A stretch of DNA of 64,000 bases. Origin: Shimazuella kribbensis DSM 45090. GTDB taxonomy: Bacteria > Bacillota > Bacilli > Thermoactinomycetales > Thermoactinomycetaceae. The notes beneath the pieces are model-generated. The model did no database searches. It was not told where the DNA came from and saw only the letters and a list, made by a program, of their open reading frames with translations. The DNA is taken from positions 1 to 64,000 of the forward strand of contig NZ_ATZF01000013.1 of the NCBI RefSeq assembly GCF_000428065.1. Direction: 5' to 3'. Of the stretch, positions 29,183 to 39,356 are shown piece by piece. Numbering within the stretch: the first letter of the stretch is position 1; every line of letters begins with the position of its first letter. A program made the position numbers and the translations under genes.

Positions 29183-30622
29183 TCAAACCCAGCGAGTGGT
29201 AATCACTTTTTTTCGAGTATAAAATTCCACTCCATCTCTGCCATTTGTGTGTAAGTCTCCGTAAAAAGAATCTTTCCACCCTGAGAAGGGGAAATATGCC
29301 ATTGGAGCAGGTACACCAATATTTACACCAAGCATACCGGCATCGATTTCCTCACGGAATTGATGAACTGCTTTTCCACTGTTGGTGAAGATACAAGCAC
29401 CATTAGCAAAACGAGATTTGTTGGTCAATGCAATGGCCTCATTCAGATTTTTCACTCGTATTATGGAAAGAACAGGGGCGAAAATCTCATCTTGCCATAT
29501 TTTCATTTCTTGGGAGACTCTATCAAAAATGGTGGGACCAATAAAATATCCATTATGATGAACTGCCTGATCTTGGCGTCCATCTCTTACAAGACGAGCA
29601 CCTTCTTTTAATCCTACTTCGATATATTGTAATGTGCGTTTTTTGTGCTCTTCTCGAATCACTGGTCCTAAAAAGACGTCTTCTTCAAGCCCGTTTCCAA
29701 TTTTAAGTTCATTGGCCTTTGTCACCAATCGATCGATCAGTTCATCTGCAATCGATTCTTCGACAGCCACAACAGAACAAGCCATGCAACGCTCTCCTGC
29801 TGATCCAAAAGCAGCATTAATAATCTGTGTGGTTGCATTTTCTAGATCTGCATCGCTTAAGACGATGGAATGGTTTTTCGCGCCAGTGAGTGCTTGAACT
29901 CGCTTTAAATGAGATGTCCCTTTTTTATAGACATATTCGCCGACAGGCTGGGAACCAACAAAGGAGATAGCTTTTACCTCTGAGTTTTCCAGTAAGCCAT
30001 TTACCACGTCGTGAGCACCGTGAACAATATTAAGTACACCAGCAGGTAACCCTGCTTCTAAAAACAGTTCCCCAAGCCGATTGGCTAGTATTGGTGTTCG
30101 TTCAGAAGGTTTAAGGACAAAAGTATTCCCACATGCAATAGCCAAAGGAAACATCCAACACGGAACCATCATAGGGAAGTTAAATGGAGTGATTCCACCA
30201 ACTACACCAATTGGATAGCGGTACATACCAGTCTCCAAACCTGTTGCAACAGCAGGTAATTGGTACCCAGCAATTAGATTTGGAATACTGGATGCATGTT
30301 CTACGCATTCGATTCCTCTTCTCACTTCACCTAATGCTTCGTTTCGATTTTTACCATTTTCTAAGGTGATGAGCTCTGCAAGTTCGTTCGTATGATCAAC
30401 CAACAATTGTTGATATTTAAAGAGAATCTTTGCACGTTTTGGAATCGAAACTTGTTGCCAAGATTCAAAAGCATTTGATGAGGAGAGTACTGCTTGATCC
30501 AATTCTGCTCGAGTGGAGAGGGGGACCTTTTCGATCACTTTCCCAGTAGATGGGTCATATATATTTTCGATTCGTTCAGAAGTGGATGGAATCCATTTCC
30601 CATTGATTAAGTTATTTATCAT
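29183..30622 (-). CDS. iolA: Methylmalonate-semialdehyde / malonate-semialdehyde dehydrogenase
   Basis: 479 residues of the CoA-acylating aldehyde dehydrogenase class. NPSTGKV-like [13 protein letters not shown] starts the domain; [13 protein letters not shown] and the catalytic Cys in [11 protein letters not shown] (near 285) are characteristic of IolA/MmsA. It converts malonic semialdehyde to acetyl-CoA and CO2, the end of the inositol pathway. It overlaps iolC by four bases. Confidence 0.94.
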   Translation of the reverse strand: MINNLINGKWIPSTSERIENIYDPSTGKVIEKVPLSTRAELDQAVLSSSNAFESWQQVSIPKRAKILFKYQQLLVDHTNELAELITLENGKNRNEALGEVRRGIECVEHASSIPNLIAGYQLPAVATGLETGMYRYPIGVVGGITPFNFPMMVPCWMFPLAIACGNTFVLKPSERTPILANRLGELFLEAGLPAGVLNIVHGAHDVVNGLLENSEVKAISFVGSQPVGEYVYKKGTSHLKRVQALTGAKNHSIVLSDADLENATTQIINAAFGSAGERCMACSVVAVEESIADELIDRLVTKANELKIGNGLEEDVFLGPVIREEHKKRTLQYIEVGLKEGARLVRDGRQDQAVHHNGYFIGPTIFDRVSQEMKIWQDEIFAPVLSIIRVKNLNEAIALTNKSRFANGACIFTNSGKAVHQFREEIDAGMLGVNIGVPAPMAYFPFSGWKDSFYGDLHTNGRDGVEFYTRKKVITTRWV

Positions 30623-31632
30623 GATCCTTCTTCCTTTCCTTCGTCATATACTGCTGTTGCGATAAATTGATCAATTTCTGTAGTCGTAGGCATTGCATCA
30701 GAACAGCTATGTTTGGAAACAACGATAGCGGCAGATGCACTGCCATATTTCATTGCAGTGGATATATCCCATCCGTTCATCAATCCATAAATAAATGCAG
30801 AAGCATAGGAATCTCCGGCGCCAAACGTTTTCAATACCTTTGTTTCAAAAATTCCACCTGATACAGCTTGTCCATCTTTGGTATAAGTGGTTGATCCCGC
30901 TTTCCCGTGTTTGATCACTACTATTTTTGCTTGATGGTTAAACCAGTACTGTGCAGTTTCCTTGTCTCTTCTTGGAGTTGCTTCTAAACGTTCCATACTA
31001 TCAAACTCTTCACGAGTACCTATAATCACATCGCACTTTTCAGCAGCAAGCTGGTAGTATATTGCTGTTTCATCAGGAGATGCCCATGTATAGGGACGGT
31101 AATCCAGATCGAAAAAGACAACCACACCATGTTTGCGAGCATAGTGTAGAGCAGTGAAAACAGCCTCTCTGGATGGTCTTTTTGCTAGGGCAGTTCCAGA
31201 GATGAGCAAAGCTTTTGCTTGTTTTAGATAGTCTTCTGATACTTCGTCAGGATGCAAAAGAAGATCAGCGGCATTGTCTCGATACATGAGGATGCTGCAT
31301 TCTTCAGGACTTTTGATTTCGGTAAAGGAAAGTCCTGTGACGGCACCAGTTTGATCAGTGATTACTGCTTGGTCATCGATCTGTTGATCGATAAGATATT
31401 GACGAATAAATCTGCCATGTTGATCATCAGCAATTTTTCCAATAAAGCCGGTTTTTAGTCCAAGTCTGCTTGCACCGATCGCGATATTCGCTGGGGAACC
31501 GCCAACGTATTTGCGAAATGTGTGGGTTTTCTCCATTGGTTGGTTGATTTCGACTGCATTAAGATCGATGCAAAGCCGGCCAAGACTTATGAGGTCCAAT
31601 GGGCGATTTGGTTGAAACGTTAGTAAACTCAT
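30619..31632 (-). CDS. iolC: 5-dehydro-2-deoxygluconokinase
   Basis: 337 residues of the PfkB sugar kinase family. GRLCIDLNA and [15 protein letters not shown] are at the N terminus; the ATP/anion-hole signature [17 protein letters not shown] is near residue 265. IolC phosphorylates 2-deoxy-5-keto-gluconate before aldol cleavage. The assignment among PfkB kinases rests on the iol neighbours and on the start [14 protein letters not shown], which is IolC-like. Confidence 0.92.
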   Translation of the reverse strand: MSLLTFQPNRPLDLISLGRLCIDLNAVEINQPMEKTHTFRKYVGGSPANIAIGASRLGLKTGFIGKIADDQHGRFIRQYLIDQQIDDQAVITDQTGAVTGLSFTEIKSPEECSILMYRDNAADLLLHPDEVSEDYLKQAKALLISGTALAKRPSREAVFTALHYARKHGVVVFFDLDYRPYTWASPDETAIYYQLAAEKCDVIIGTREEFDSMERLEATPRRDKETAQYWFNHQAKIVVIKHGKAGSTTYTKDGQAVSGGIFETKVLKTFGAGDSYASAFIYGLMNGWDISTAMKYGSASAAIVVSKHSCSDAMPTTTEIDQFIATAVYDEGKEEGS

Positions 31633-31663
31633 GCGCAGTATTCACCTGCTATCTGTTGTGACA

Positions 31664-32476
31664 TCATGATTGGATCAACCTTTCAAAGTTTGGTTCATTT
31701 GTAAATTTCCATTGCCGTACTGGTCCGGCCATTACGTTCAGGTAATAAAGCTCTGTTCCTGGTGTTGTGGCAACGGGATGGTAGCCTTTGGGAACAAAGA
31801 CAATATCCTGATCCTCAATAGCAAAGGATTCATCTAATGTTCGATCATCCGTGTAAACACGTTGGAAAGCAAAGCCAGTAGTTGGAGTCATACGATGATA
31901 GTAAATTTCCTCCAACTTTGTTTCTTCAGGCAGTCGCAATTCATCATGTTTGTGTGGCGGGAAACTAGACCAGTTTCCTTCAGGAGTAAAGACTTCCACT
32001 ACCAACAAATGCTCAGCTACAGCACTCTCGGATAAAATATTATGAATGATTCGTTCCATCTTTCCTGAACCACGTCTTTCCATGGAGATGTCATCAGGGA
32101 GAATGAGACGAGTTGGGTATTTTCCTTCAGCAGGTGCTTTGCATAAGGCTATTTCGACATTTGTGATTGCTTGTATATGCAGGTTGGTTTTGGGAGGAGC
32201 ATACACTGCATAAGGTTTTTTGCGCTCAAAAATTTGCTCTCGGTTGCCGATATGCTCCCAATGTTCTTGACCAGCTTTCGCGGAGATGTGACCACTCAAT
32301 AGTACAAGACATACTTCTTGATCCAGGGTGTCGTATTGGAAATGTTGATTTTTCGTTAGTTTCACAAGTTCAAAACTGATATAGTCCCAGTTCGCTTGTT
32401 CGGCAGATATATCCACCATTGATCCGGTTTGTTTAAGAGGGAGATAACTCGATGCTTTTTTGATCAATTCAGGCAT
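31664..32476 (-). CDS. iolB: 5-deoxy-glucuronate isomerase
   Basis: 270 residues of the bicupin KduI/IolB family. The metal site block SFPPHKHDE and later EIYYHRMTPTTGFAFQRVYTDD and VFVPKGYHPV are visible. It isomerises the IolD product to 2-deoxy-5-keto-gluconate. Its start overlaps the end of the TIM-barrel gene by 13 bases, so these are coupled. Confidence 0.93.
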   Translation of the reverse strand: MPELIKKASSYLPLKQTGSMVDISAEQANWDYISFELVKLTKNQHFQYDTLDQEVCLVLLSGHISAKAGQEHWEHIGNREQIFERKKPYAVYAPPKTNLHIQAITNVEIALCKAPAEGKYPTRLILPDDISMERRGSGKMERIIHNILSESAVAEHLLVVEVFTPEGNWSSFPPHKHDELRLPEETKLEEIYYHRMTPTTGFAFQRVYTDDRTLDESFAIEDQDIVFVPKGYHPVATTPGTELYYLNVMAGPVRQWKFTNEPNFERLIQS

Positions 32477-33249
32477 GATGAAACCTCCTCAGATAGTTTT
32501 AGCAAATATTCTAGGCTAATCGAAAGACTTTCCAGTGGATCACGTTCACAGATATCTTGTTCGACAGCATAATATTCTACACCGTTTTGTTCACCCCAGC
32601 GGAGAATGGAGAGAAAGTCAATTGTGCCATTCCCTATTTCTGTTAACGATTCAGGATACCGTAGAGTCGGATTACTTTTCATATCTTTGAGATGGATAAT
32701 CGGGCATCGAAAAGGAAATTTAGACAAATAAGTTAAAGGATCAACATCAGCATAACGTACCCAGTACGTATCAATCTCTGGATAGATAAACCGATTGCCA
32801 CTGGGCATAGTGAGATAGTCGAGTGCTAGTTGTTCATCCACGGTGGATTGAAATTCAAATTCATGATTGTGATACCCAACACGATAACCAATTTCATTTA
32901 GTTTCGTTGCGGTATCCAGTAAAATCCGTTTTGCTTTCCGATAGCCTGATTCATTTTGCATCTCTTCATCTAAATAATGACAAAAAATGTCTTTTGTTTG
33001 AAAGAGATATCCTTCGTGGATGACAGCATCAAGATCATGGACCATCCGATCTAAGCTGATGTGCATTCCTGCTACTTTTAATCCCGTTTCACGCAAAGCT
33101 TCAGCGATTTCTTCAGCAGAATGTCCTCGGAGTCCATCGATTTGTACAGCTTGCCAACCCATTTTTTTTAGCTCTCGTAATGTGCCTGCAAAATCATGGG
33201 TCAATTGTTTACGTAACGTATAAAGCTGGGCAGCAAATTTATGTTTCAT
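32464..33249 (-). CDS. Sugar phosphate isomerase/epimerase-like TIM barrel (IolE/YcjR superfamily)
   Basis: 261 residues of the xylose-isomerase-like TIM barrel. Metal ligands fit YHNHEFEF (near 145), PEIDTYWV (near 180), HLKDM (near 215) and a late EQD. It differs from classical IolE (myo-inosose dehydratase, near 300 residues) in start and in motif spacing, and is closer to enzymes acting on keto-sugars and glycosides such as YcjR. In this operon it may replace IolE, epimerise a keto-cyclitol, or cleave a keto-glycoside (inference). It follows the aldo/keto reductase by 12 bases. Confidence 0.8.
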   Translation of the reverse strand: MKHKFAAQLYTLRKQLTHDFAGTLRELKKMGWQAVQIDGLRGHSAEEIAEALRETGLKVAGMHISLDRMVHDLDAVIHEGYLFQTKDIFCHYLDEEMQNESGYRKAKRILLDTATKLNEIGYRVGYHNHEFEFQSTVDEQLALDYLTMPSGNRFIYPEIDTYWVRYADVDPLTYLSKFPFRCPIIHLKDMKSNPTLRYPESLTEIGNGTIDFLSILRWGEQNGVEYYAVEQDICERDPLESLSISLEYLLKLSEEVSSCLN

Positions 33250-33261
33250 CAGGAGTACCTC

Positions 33262-34215
33262 TCATCCTTGCAAGTCTAGCCAGGCGACTTCATTTTCTGT
33301 TAGCTGGAGCTGAGCTCCCTCATAGGAAGATAAAAGTTCCGTTATATTTTCTGGTCCAATTAATGCAGCCGTTGCGAAACTTTGGTTTAATACGTAAGCA
33401 AGAGCGATTTGAATAGGAGTAACTTGTTTTTTCTCTGCTAATTGTTGTGCACGAGAGAATCGCTCCCAGTTCGCATCGCTATAATAAACTTCTACCATCT
33501 CTTGATTGAATTGATCTTCAGGTGTGAAACGTCCTGAGAAAAATCCACCGGCTTGGCTTGACCAAGAGAGGAGTGGGAGTTTCGTTTTTTCATGCCAGCT
33601 GATCATGGATTGATCAGCTGAGACACACCCTTCCCAACGAGGGCGATTGCATTTAGCCAAGCTTAGATTGGGACTATTAAAAGTAAATGGAACCAATTGA
33701 TGTTGGTTTGCATATTCATTGGCTTCGAGGATTCGATTCACTTCCCAGTTCGAAACACCTATCGCACGTATGATTCCTTTATTAACTAATTTATGAAGTG
33801 CCTCCATCAGCTCTTCCACTGGTGTATGTGGATCATCGCGATGCAGCGCATAGAGATCGACATATTTGGTTTTTAGGCGTTCCAAACTTTCCATGAGATC
33901 TTCATGGATCGCTTGTGCATTTACACGTGGTTGATTTGGTGCTTCTCGTGTTGGATGACAACCTTTCGTTAAGATAGTCAGCTCTTCTCGATTGTTTCGT
34001 AGCTCCATCCATTTACCTAGTGCTTTTTCACTATGCCGATAGTGAAAAGCAGTATCAAAGGTAGTTCCTCCGAGTTCTAGAAATTTATCGAGAACGGGTG
34101 CAGCGAAGTCCATGTTTTCACTTCTTAAGAAATCACCTGAGCCCATAACTAATTGGGAACACTGTATTTCATACGACAGATTGTTTTTTTGTCCAAGTAT
34201 CGTGATGGAATTCAA
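33262..34215 (-). CDS. Aldo/keto reductase
   Basis: 317 residues of the aldo/keto reductase TIM barrel. FDTAFHYRHSEKALGKWM contains the catalytic Tyr, TKGCHP the Lys, DLYALHRDDP the His, and GVSNWEVNRI the NADPH-side motif. These proteins oxidise or reduce sugars and polyols. No Gfo/Idh/MocA inositol dehydrogenase (IolG) is present in the operon, so this enzyme is the best candidate for the dehydrogenation step (inference). It lies two bases after the deaminase gene. Confidence 0.88.
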   Translation of the reverse strand: MNSITILGQKNNLSYEIQCSQLVMGSGDFLRSENMDFAAPVLDKFLELGGTTFDTAFHYRHSEKALGKWMELRNNREELTILTKGCHPTREAPNQPRVNAQAIHEDLMESLERLKTKYVDLYALHRDDPHTPVEELMEALHKLVNKGIIRAIGVSNWEVNRILEANEYANQHQLVPFTFNSPNLSLAKCNRPRWEGCVSADQSMISWHEKTKLPLLSWSSQAGGFFSGRFTPEDQFNQEMVEVYYSDANWERFSRAQQLAEKKQVTPIQIALAYVLNQSFATAALIGPENITELLSSYEGAQLQLTENEVAWLDLQG

Positions 34216-34217
34216 AA

Positions 34218-34955
34218 TTACTTCCTTCTTTCTAATTTGCTCGCTGCTGCTTGATCCAGAAAGACATGTACATTTGGATGATTTTGCAAGAGGGTAGAAG
34301 GTATTTTTGTTGTGATTTCACCTTCAACCGTTTGCTGAACGATAGCTGATTTTTTCACATTATTTGCAATTAATAGAATATTACCAGCCTCGAAGATATG
34401 CTTCATTCCCAGTGTAATACCTTGTTTCACTTCCAGCTTCGTATCAAAGTATTTAGAGGAAACTTGTTTTGTAATGGGATCAAGATCAACGATGTGGCTG
34501 TATAGGTCAGGATTCACATTTGGTTCATTAAAACCGAGATGACCATTCATCCCGACACCAAGCAAAATAAGATCGATTTGCTGGTGTTGATGAATAAAGG
34601 AGTCGATTCGTTGACTCTCGGTTGCTAAGTCTGATGTTAATCCATCAAAGAAACAAATTTGTTCTTCACGGATCGACAGCGGATCAAATAGGGTATGGTA
34701 GAGTGTTTCTTTACAACTACCTGCTGTATCTTTTCCTAGTCCCACCCATTCATCGAGACTGACAAAATGGCATTGACGAAAGTCAACTTGTTGATTTTGT
34801 GCTGCCTCCACTAGTAGTTCAAAGGTACGTAATGGAGTATGTCCGCCAGCTAGACAAAGTAAGCTTTTTGGCTTTTTCATAACACACTCAATGATTGTTT
34901 GAGCTGTTGCTTGAGACATTTGCTCATAGTTTTCTAAAATATTTAGTTGCATCAT
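34218..34955 (-). CDS. Glucosamine-6-phosphate deaminase-like protein
   Basis: 245 residues of the NagB/6-phosphogluconolactonase fold. The catalytic Asp is in SLDEWVGL (near 72) and the GVGMNGHLGFNEP loop holds the His and Glu of the deaminase site, with Asn where Bacillus NagB also has Asn. It would turn glucosamine 6-phosphate, or a related amino-sugar phosphate, into fructose 6-phosphate and ammonia. Its place beside a PTS and iol genes is unusual. The start at 34955 has AAGGGTG before it; a GTG two codons earlier is possible. Confidence 0.85.
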   Translation of the reverse strand: MMQLNILENYEQMSQATAQTIIECVMKKPKSLLCLAGGHTPLRTFELLVEAAQNQQVDFRQCHFVSLDEWVGLGKDTAGSCKETLYHTLFDPLSIREEQICFFDGLTSDLATESQRIDSFIHQHQQIDLILLGVGMNGHLGFNEPNVNPDLYSHIVDLDPITKQVSSKYFDTKLEVKQGITLGMKHIFEAGNILLIANNVKKSAIVQQTVEGEITTKIPSTLLQNHPNVHVFLDQAAASKLERRK

Positions 34956-34967
34956 TTTCACCCTTTA

Positions 34968-36290
34968 TTAAAAATCCAGATCGAGTTTATCAAAGGCTTG
35001 TTGACGTTCATCCTTTTCTTTTGTTTTTGCAACTAGACTGCGTTCATACATTTTGAAAAATGGGTAGTACATACAAACAGCCGCGGCGATAATGGCAAAG
35101 GTTAAAATAAATGCTCGCCAATCCATTGTTGCTAAATACTGGGCAAAAGGAACTGGGATTCCGCCAACGTTGGCAATTGGTGGAGTGACCCAACCGAGTT
35201 TAAAAACGTAGTAGGTGAGAACACCTAATGTTGGTGTACCAAACACAAAAGGTATAAACAGATAAGGATTATAAACAATGGGTAGTCCAAAAACGACAGG
35301 TTCAGAAATGGTGAATATTGCAGGGACAGAGGAAGCTTTCCCAATCGTTCTTAATTCTTTTGATTTACTGAATAATGCTAGGATGACAATGGCGCCTGTT
35401 ACTCCTGAACCCGTGCATCCAAGAAAATAATCCCAAAAGTTCGGTGCAAAAACATGGGGAATAGGTTCGCCAGCAGCAAAAGCAGCTGCATTTTTTGCTA
35501 GGTACGTTGTCATGAAAGGCAACACAAATCCGACTAATATCGCATACCCATTTAATCCAATAAACCAAAATAACATTTCGAGAAACGAGATTAACCAAAT
35601 TGCATACGGTGTATCGATGCTGTCAAAAGTTGGTGCTAAAAAGTAAGTGAATGCTTCAGGGAGATTTTTTCCGCCTGTTAAATAAAGGATACTGGCATTG
35701 GCAATCACGGCTAACATCAACACGACAAAGAGAGGAATGAGTGCTTCAAATGTTTGGGCAATCCCATCTGGTAATCCCTTAAATCGAATGGTTATCTTAC
35801 GCCTGATAAAAAAGGCCATTACCTCGACAGTAAGCAAAGAAGCAATAATGGCGATAAATAGACCTTTGGAATCAAGAAAAGATGTATCCAATGCTCCTTT
35901 TACCACTTTGACATTCAAGATAAGTGTTGCTAATGTAGCACCTATCATCGAATGCAAGAAAGGGATTTTCATTTGCCTGGCATGATGATAAGAAATAGAA
36001 ATAGCTGCATATACAGACAGGAGCCCAAAAGTGAACTGAAATGGCATATTGATGATGCCATGATTTTGATCAAAGAAGGTTCGAATGGCTGATCCTTCAG
36101 GAAACATGTTTCCAATCGCCATGATGATCAGTGAAAATGACCCAATCATCAGCACAGCCATGAGTCCAATCATTCCGTTTTTAATAGATGAAATATGCCG
36201 CTGTTTTTCCACTTTTGCCGCGATAGGTGCAAAATATTTCTCCAGAAAATGAATGACCTTATTCATTTTTGTCGGTTGTACTTCGCTCAT
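34968..36290 (-). CDS. PTS lactose/cellobiose-family transporter subunit IIC
   Basis: 440 residues with about ten membrane helices. LEKYFAPIAAKVEKQRHI at the start and TISEPVVFGLPIVYNP near residue 310 are diagnostic of CelB/LicC-type EIIC proteins, which transport beta-linked disaccharides and amino-sugar dimers. The substrate cannot be read from sequence. It overlaps EIIB by four bases, so EIIA, EIIB and EIIC are one translational unit. Confidence 0.93.
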   Translation of the reverse strand: MSEVQPTKMNKVIHFLEKYFAPIAAKVEKQRHISSIKNGMIGLMAVLMIGSFSLIIMAIGNMFPEGSAIRTFFDQNHGIINMPFQFTFGLLSVYAAISISYHHARQMKIPFLHSMIGATLATLILNVKVVKGALDTSFLDSKGLFIAIIASLLTVEVMAFFIRRKITIRFKGLPDGIAQTFEALIPLFVVLMLAVIANASILYLTGGKNLPEAFTYFLAPTFDSIDTPYAIWLISFLEMLFWFIGLNGYAILVGFVLPFMTTYLAKNAAAFAAGEPIPHVFAPNFWDYFLGCTGSGVTGAIVILALFSKSKELRTIGKASSVPAIFTISEPVVFGLPIVYNPYLFIPFVFGTPTLGVLTYYVFKLGWVTPPIANVGGIPVPFAQYLATMDWRAFILTFAIIAAAVCMYYPFFKMYERSLVAKTKEKDERQQAFDKLDLDF

Positions 36291-36646
36291 GAAAGGCCAC
36301 CTCCATCAGCATTTAGTTTTAGCAAAATAGCAGATTTGAGAATATTCCCTCCATTGATTGTTCCATAATCTTGTGTGTCAATGACCTCGATTGGTTTGTT
36401 ATATTGTTTTGCAATCGTAGACAGATGAGCAAATTGATGTTTGATTTGTGGACCGACTAAAATTACATCGAAATTTTGTATATGTTCTTCTAATTCACCA
36501 GCAGGATGAGCCTTAATTTCGATATCAATCGATTTCAGTTTTTCACTTTGTTGTACAATCTCTTTCATTTTGGTAACCATTACTCCAGTGGAAGCTCCTA
36601 AGTTACATACCAATAAGATGTGCAAACGATCGAAAGTGATCTTCAT
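36287..36646 (-). CDS. PTS lactose/cellobiose-family subunit IIB
   Basis: 119 residues. The phosphorylated Cys is in LLVCNLGASTGVMVTKM near residue 14, the normal site in this EIIB family. HPAGELEE and VILVGPQIKHQF follow. Slightly longer at the C terminus than typical (about 100-105 residues). Overlaps both neighbours by four bases. Confidence 0.92.
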   Translation of the reverse strand: MKITFDRLHILLVCNLGASTGVMVTKMKEIVQQSEKLKSIDIEIKAHPAGELEEHIQNFDVILVGPQIKHQFAHLSTIAKQYNKPIEVIDTQDYGTINGGNILKSAILLKLNADGGGLS

Positions 36647-36957
36647 ATTTTTTGCTCCCTTTGAGATTGATGAATTTCAATAAGTTCTTTTATTAATGTC
36701 TTGCTGAGTATGGTGTTCATTAGTGTATCTTGTGCATGAATCAATAACACAGACAAATCATTGGTTTTGCCATTTGCTTCTTTGACAATTAAATCCGTTT
36801 GCACTCGATGTGCTTGGTTTAGCAGTTGTTCAGCTTCTAAGAAAAGCGGATCAACTTTGTCAAAGTTACCTTTCTTTGCTTCTTGTAGGGCTTCCATCAT
36901 TTTAGAAAAACTATCACCTGCATAAGAAATGATTTGAAAAGGTGTCTGTTCGTCCAT
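36643..36957 (-). CDS. PTS lactose/cellobiose-family subunit IIA
   Basis: 104 residues, helical bundle. The phospho-His is in LLIHAQDTLMNT near residue 78. ISYAGDSFSKMMEALQEAKKG at the start fits the lactose/cellobiose EIIA family. The ATG at 36957 follows AGGAG; a TTG two codons earlier is in frame. First of the three PTS genes and 44 bases after the regulator. Confidence 0.92.
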   Translation of the reverse strand: MDEQTPFQIISYAGDSFSKMMEALQEAKKGNFDKVDPLFLEAEQLLNQAHRVQTDLIVKEANGKTNDLSVLLIHAQDTLMNTILSKTLIKELIEIHQSQREQKI

Positions 36958-37001
36958 ATTCAATCTCCTAATATAGTTTTTTGTATTGAAATGACATCAA
37001 G

Positions 37002-39089
37002 TTAGAGAATGTGTTGCTTAATCAAGGAATACACATCTTTGGTGGATTTTGTCTCCAAAATTTGTGTGATTAAATTTTGATCTAAAATAACACTCATAAT
37101 TTTCTCTATCAGTATTTGGCTTTTTGCTTCCTTCATCGCCAATGTCCAAATGAGTTGAACAGGTTTGTTAAATTTGTCGCCAAAATCTACACCCTTATCT
37201 AACGTGACAATGCTAAATGAATTAGCGTGTACACCGTCATCTGGACCTGCATGGGAAAGGATCACTCCTGGTGCGACTACCATATAGGGCCCAATGGTTT
37301 GTATATTTTCAATGATTTTGTCATGGTAACTCTGTTCAATGTAATTTTGTTCGATCAAAGGTCTTGTCCCCAATTGAATCGCTTCCTGCCAATCTTGAGC
37401 ACTTGCATGAAGTTGAATCGATGATTCTGAAAAAGCTACTGGAGTAGGGGCTTCCTGAACAGAATGTTTATCAGGATCATGAATTAAGATATTGAGCAAA
37501 GCAAACTGTAGTTTGCTTGGATCACGAATGTCGCAAGTTTCATTGATCGCTTCCATAATCTGATTCAATTTGTTGACATCATTGCGTCTTAAAGTTGTGA
37601 GATTCAGTGTTAAATGATCCTTTAATAATTCGATTTCTTTTGCTCCTATGAATCTGTCGATTTTGATCAATTTATCATGATCAACATCAGGAATATCAAC
37701 TGTACTGATAATAAAATCGTAGAATTGAGCTAATTCATTGGTCAGTGAGCGAACAGAAATGGTTTCTACACTATCAATGTCAAATAGATTTTTGATTGAG
37801 ATAGCTAACATTTTAGAGACAGCAACGCCTTCTACACACACAACCAAAATCTTCGGTTTGTTTCTTTTTTGCGCTTCGATCTTTTGGAGTGAAGAGACAA
37901 AATAGATAGCAAGAAAAGAAATTTCGTGATCACTAATTTCCAATGACAATGTTTCTTCCATTGACTTACAAGCCTGTTTCATCAAATGGAAAACTTCCGA
38001 ATGCTGTTCCACAAATTGTGTAAAAAGCGGATTTTCCAGACTCATCCCTTTGTTAATTCGCTGTACCATTGCATTGATATGAGTTGATAATGACGCCATC
38101 AAAGATTGATCTTGTAAAAAATCAACTTTTAACATTTGTGACATTTGCAAACACAGTTGTTTGATCGCTTGATTGAGACTTTCATCCACTGTTTTTTCCG
38201 TGCGAATATTACGGAGGGAGTGGATTAGTTCGATCAGTTGTACCAAGAATGCTTCAGTTATTTTTGTTTGATCTATCCATCTTTCGATGATGTTTTTGAC
38301 TTGAGTGAATTCAACTTGTTTGATCTCAAAGTTTGTGCGTTTTGATTTCGTAAGCTCTTTGGATCCACTTAGCCACTTGATAAGGAAAACAATTAAAATC
38401 AAGCAAGAACGATCATCAAATGTCAACTTCAACTCGCTTTCTAGTTGATTCAGCAGTTGCATTGCTAATTGAAGTGACTCGATTTCAAACAAATGGTATA
38501 AATACAATTCACCAATTTTTGAGGTGTTTGTTTCTGTTTCTATGAAATTGTAGAACTCTCGAATGCTGATATTTTGAATAAACAGGTTTGCAAATGCAGT
38601 TGCTTTACTGATTTCATTTCCATTGATCTGGTAACCAGAACGTGGTGTACTCTTTAATTCCATGCCTTGAAGATACAAATCTAAATCGATTCCTTTTAAA
38701 TGGCCAAGAACAGTGGAGCGAGAAACATAAAGTTGATCTTCAAAGTAAGCAATTGGCACAGGTTTGTGCTCTATTAGCAGTTTTAGCAATATGAAGCTTC
38801 TAAGTTCTTCTTTGGAGTAGTTATATAAATAAGGTGTCGTTCGTTGCTTAAAATCTGCTAAAAAAGAAATGAGCTCCGGATTTTTTTCTAAAAAAACCCC
38901 CTTACCTTGGTGTCGAATGAGTGCTTGGAACTGGTTAGCGCTTAAAAATTCTTCGATCTTTTTTAAGCTATATCTAACATTCCGCTCGGATGTTTGAACT
39001 TTTTCGGCCAACACTTGGATTTTTGTAAAATCATTTGTATCTAGTAGATAATCAATAATTTGTAAGCTTCGAAGATTCAAGGACACCAT
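37002..39089 (-). CDS. PRD-containing transcriptional activator, LicR/MtlR type
   Basis: 695 residues. In order: an N-terminal helix-turn-helix (about 15-65) with a second one near 115, two PTS regulation domains (roughly 200-430), an EIIB-like segment starting KILVVCVEGVAVSKM (Cys near 445), and a C-terminal EIIA-type domain whose phospho-His is in VILSHAGPDDGVH (near 615). Such proteins activate PTS operons and sense transport through phosphorylation by HPr and EIIB. GGAGTGG upstream supports the ATG at 39089. It is the first gene of the operon, so probably controls its own transcription. About 270 bases of promoter region separate it from the divergent aldolase; I see no clear cre site there. 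Confidence 0.9.
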   Translation of the reverse strand: MVSLNLRSLQIIDYLLDTNDFTKIQVLAEKVQTSERNVRYSLKKIEEFLSANQFQALIRHQGKGVFLEKNPELISFLADFKQRTTPYLYNYSKEELRSFILLKLLIEHKPVPIAYFEDQLYVSRSTVLGHLKGIDLDLYLQGMELKSTPRSGYQINGNEISKATAFANLFIQNISIREFYNFIETETNTSKIGELYLYHLFEIESLQLAMQLLNQLESELKLTFDDRSCLILIVFLIKWLSGSKELTKSKRTNFEIKQVEFTQVKNIIERWIDQTKITEAFLVQLIELIHSLRNIRTEKTVDESLNQAIKQLCLQMSQMLKVDFLQDQSLMASLSTHINAMVQRINKGMSLENPLFTQFVEQHSEVFHLMKQACKSMEETLSLEISDHEISFLAIYFVSSLQKIEAQKRNKPKILVVCVEGVAVSKMLAISIKNLFDIDSVETISVRSLTNELAQFYDFIISTVDIPDVDHDKLIKIDRFIGAKEIELLKDHLTLNLTTLRRNDVNKLNQIMEAINETCDIRDPSKLQFALLNILIHDPDKHSVQEAPTPVAFSESSIQLHASAQDWQEAIQLGTRPLIEQNYIEQSYHDKIIENIQTIGPYMVVAPGVILSHAGPDDGVHANSFSIVTLDKGVDFGDKFNKPVQLIWTLAMKEAKSQILIEKIMSVILDQNLITQILETKSTKDVYSLIKQHIL

Positions 39090-39356
39090 AACCACTCCAT
39101 GATTAGATTTATAAAGATTATGTTGTAACATCCGAGCTCTATTGACAGGGTAACAAAATAAATAGAGCGCTTTCAATGGTTTGAATGTCAATTTTTGTCG
39201 CTGGTTTTCGGGGAAATATAACGGTTGGACTAGTAGATGCGTCCTTTGATTTCTTTGTAAAATAATAAAAACTTTATTGTTTATGGGTGGGCAGAAACGT
39301 TTTATTCGTATTTATTGTGTTACTTTGATGCAATATCTATAAGAAGGGTGAATGAA

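Noticed and set aside
39090-39356. cre site or antiterminator RNA for the PRD regulator
   Set aside because: No good match to the cre consensus and no RAT-terminator pair; the regulator's DNA-binding domains suggest an activator.
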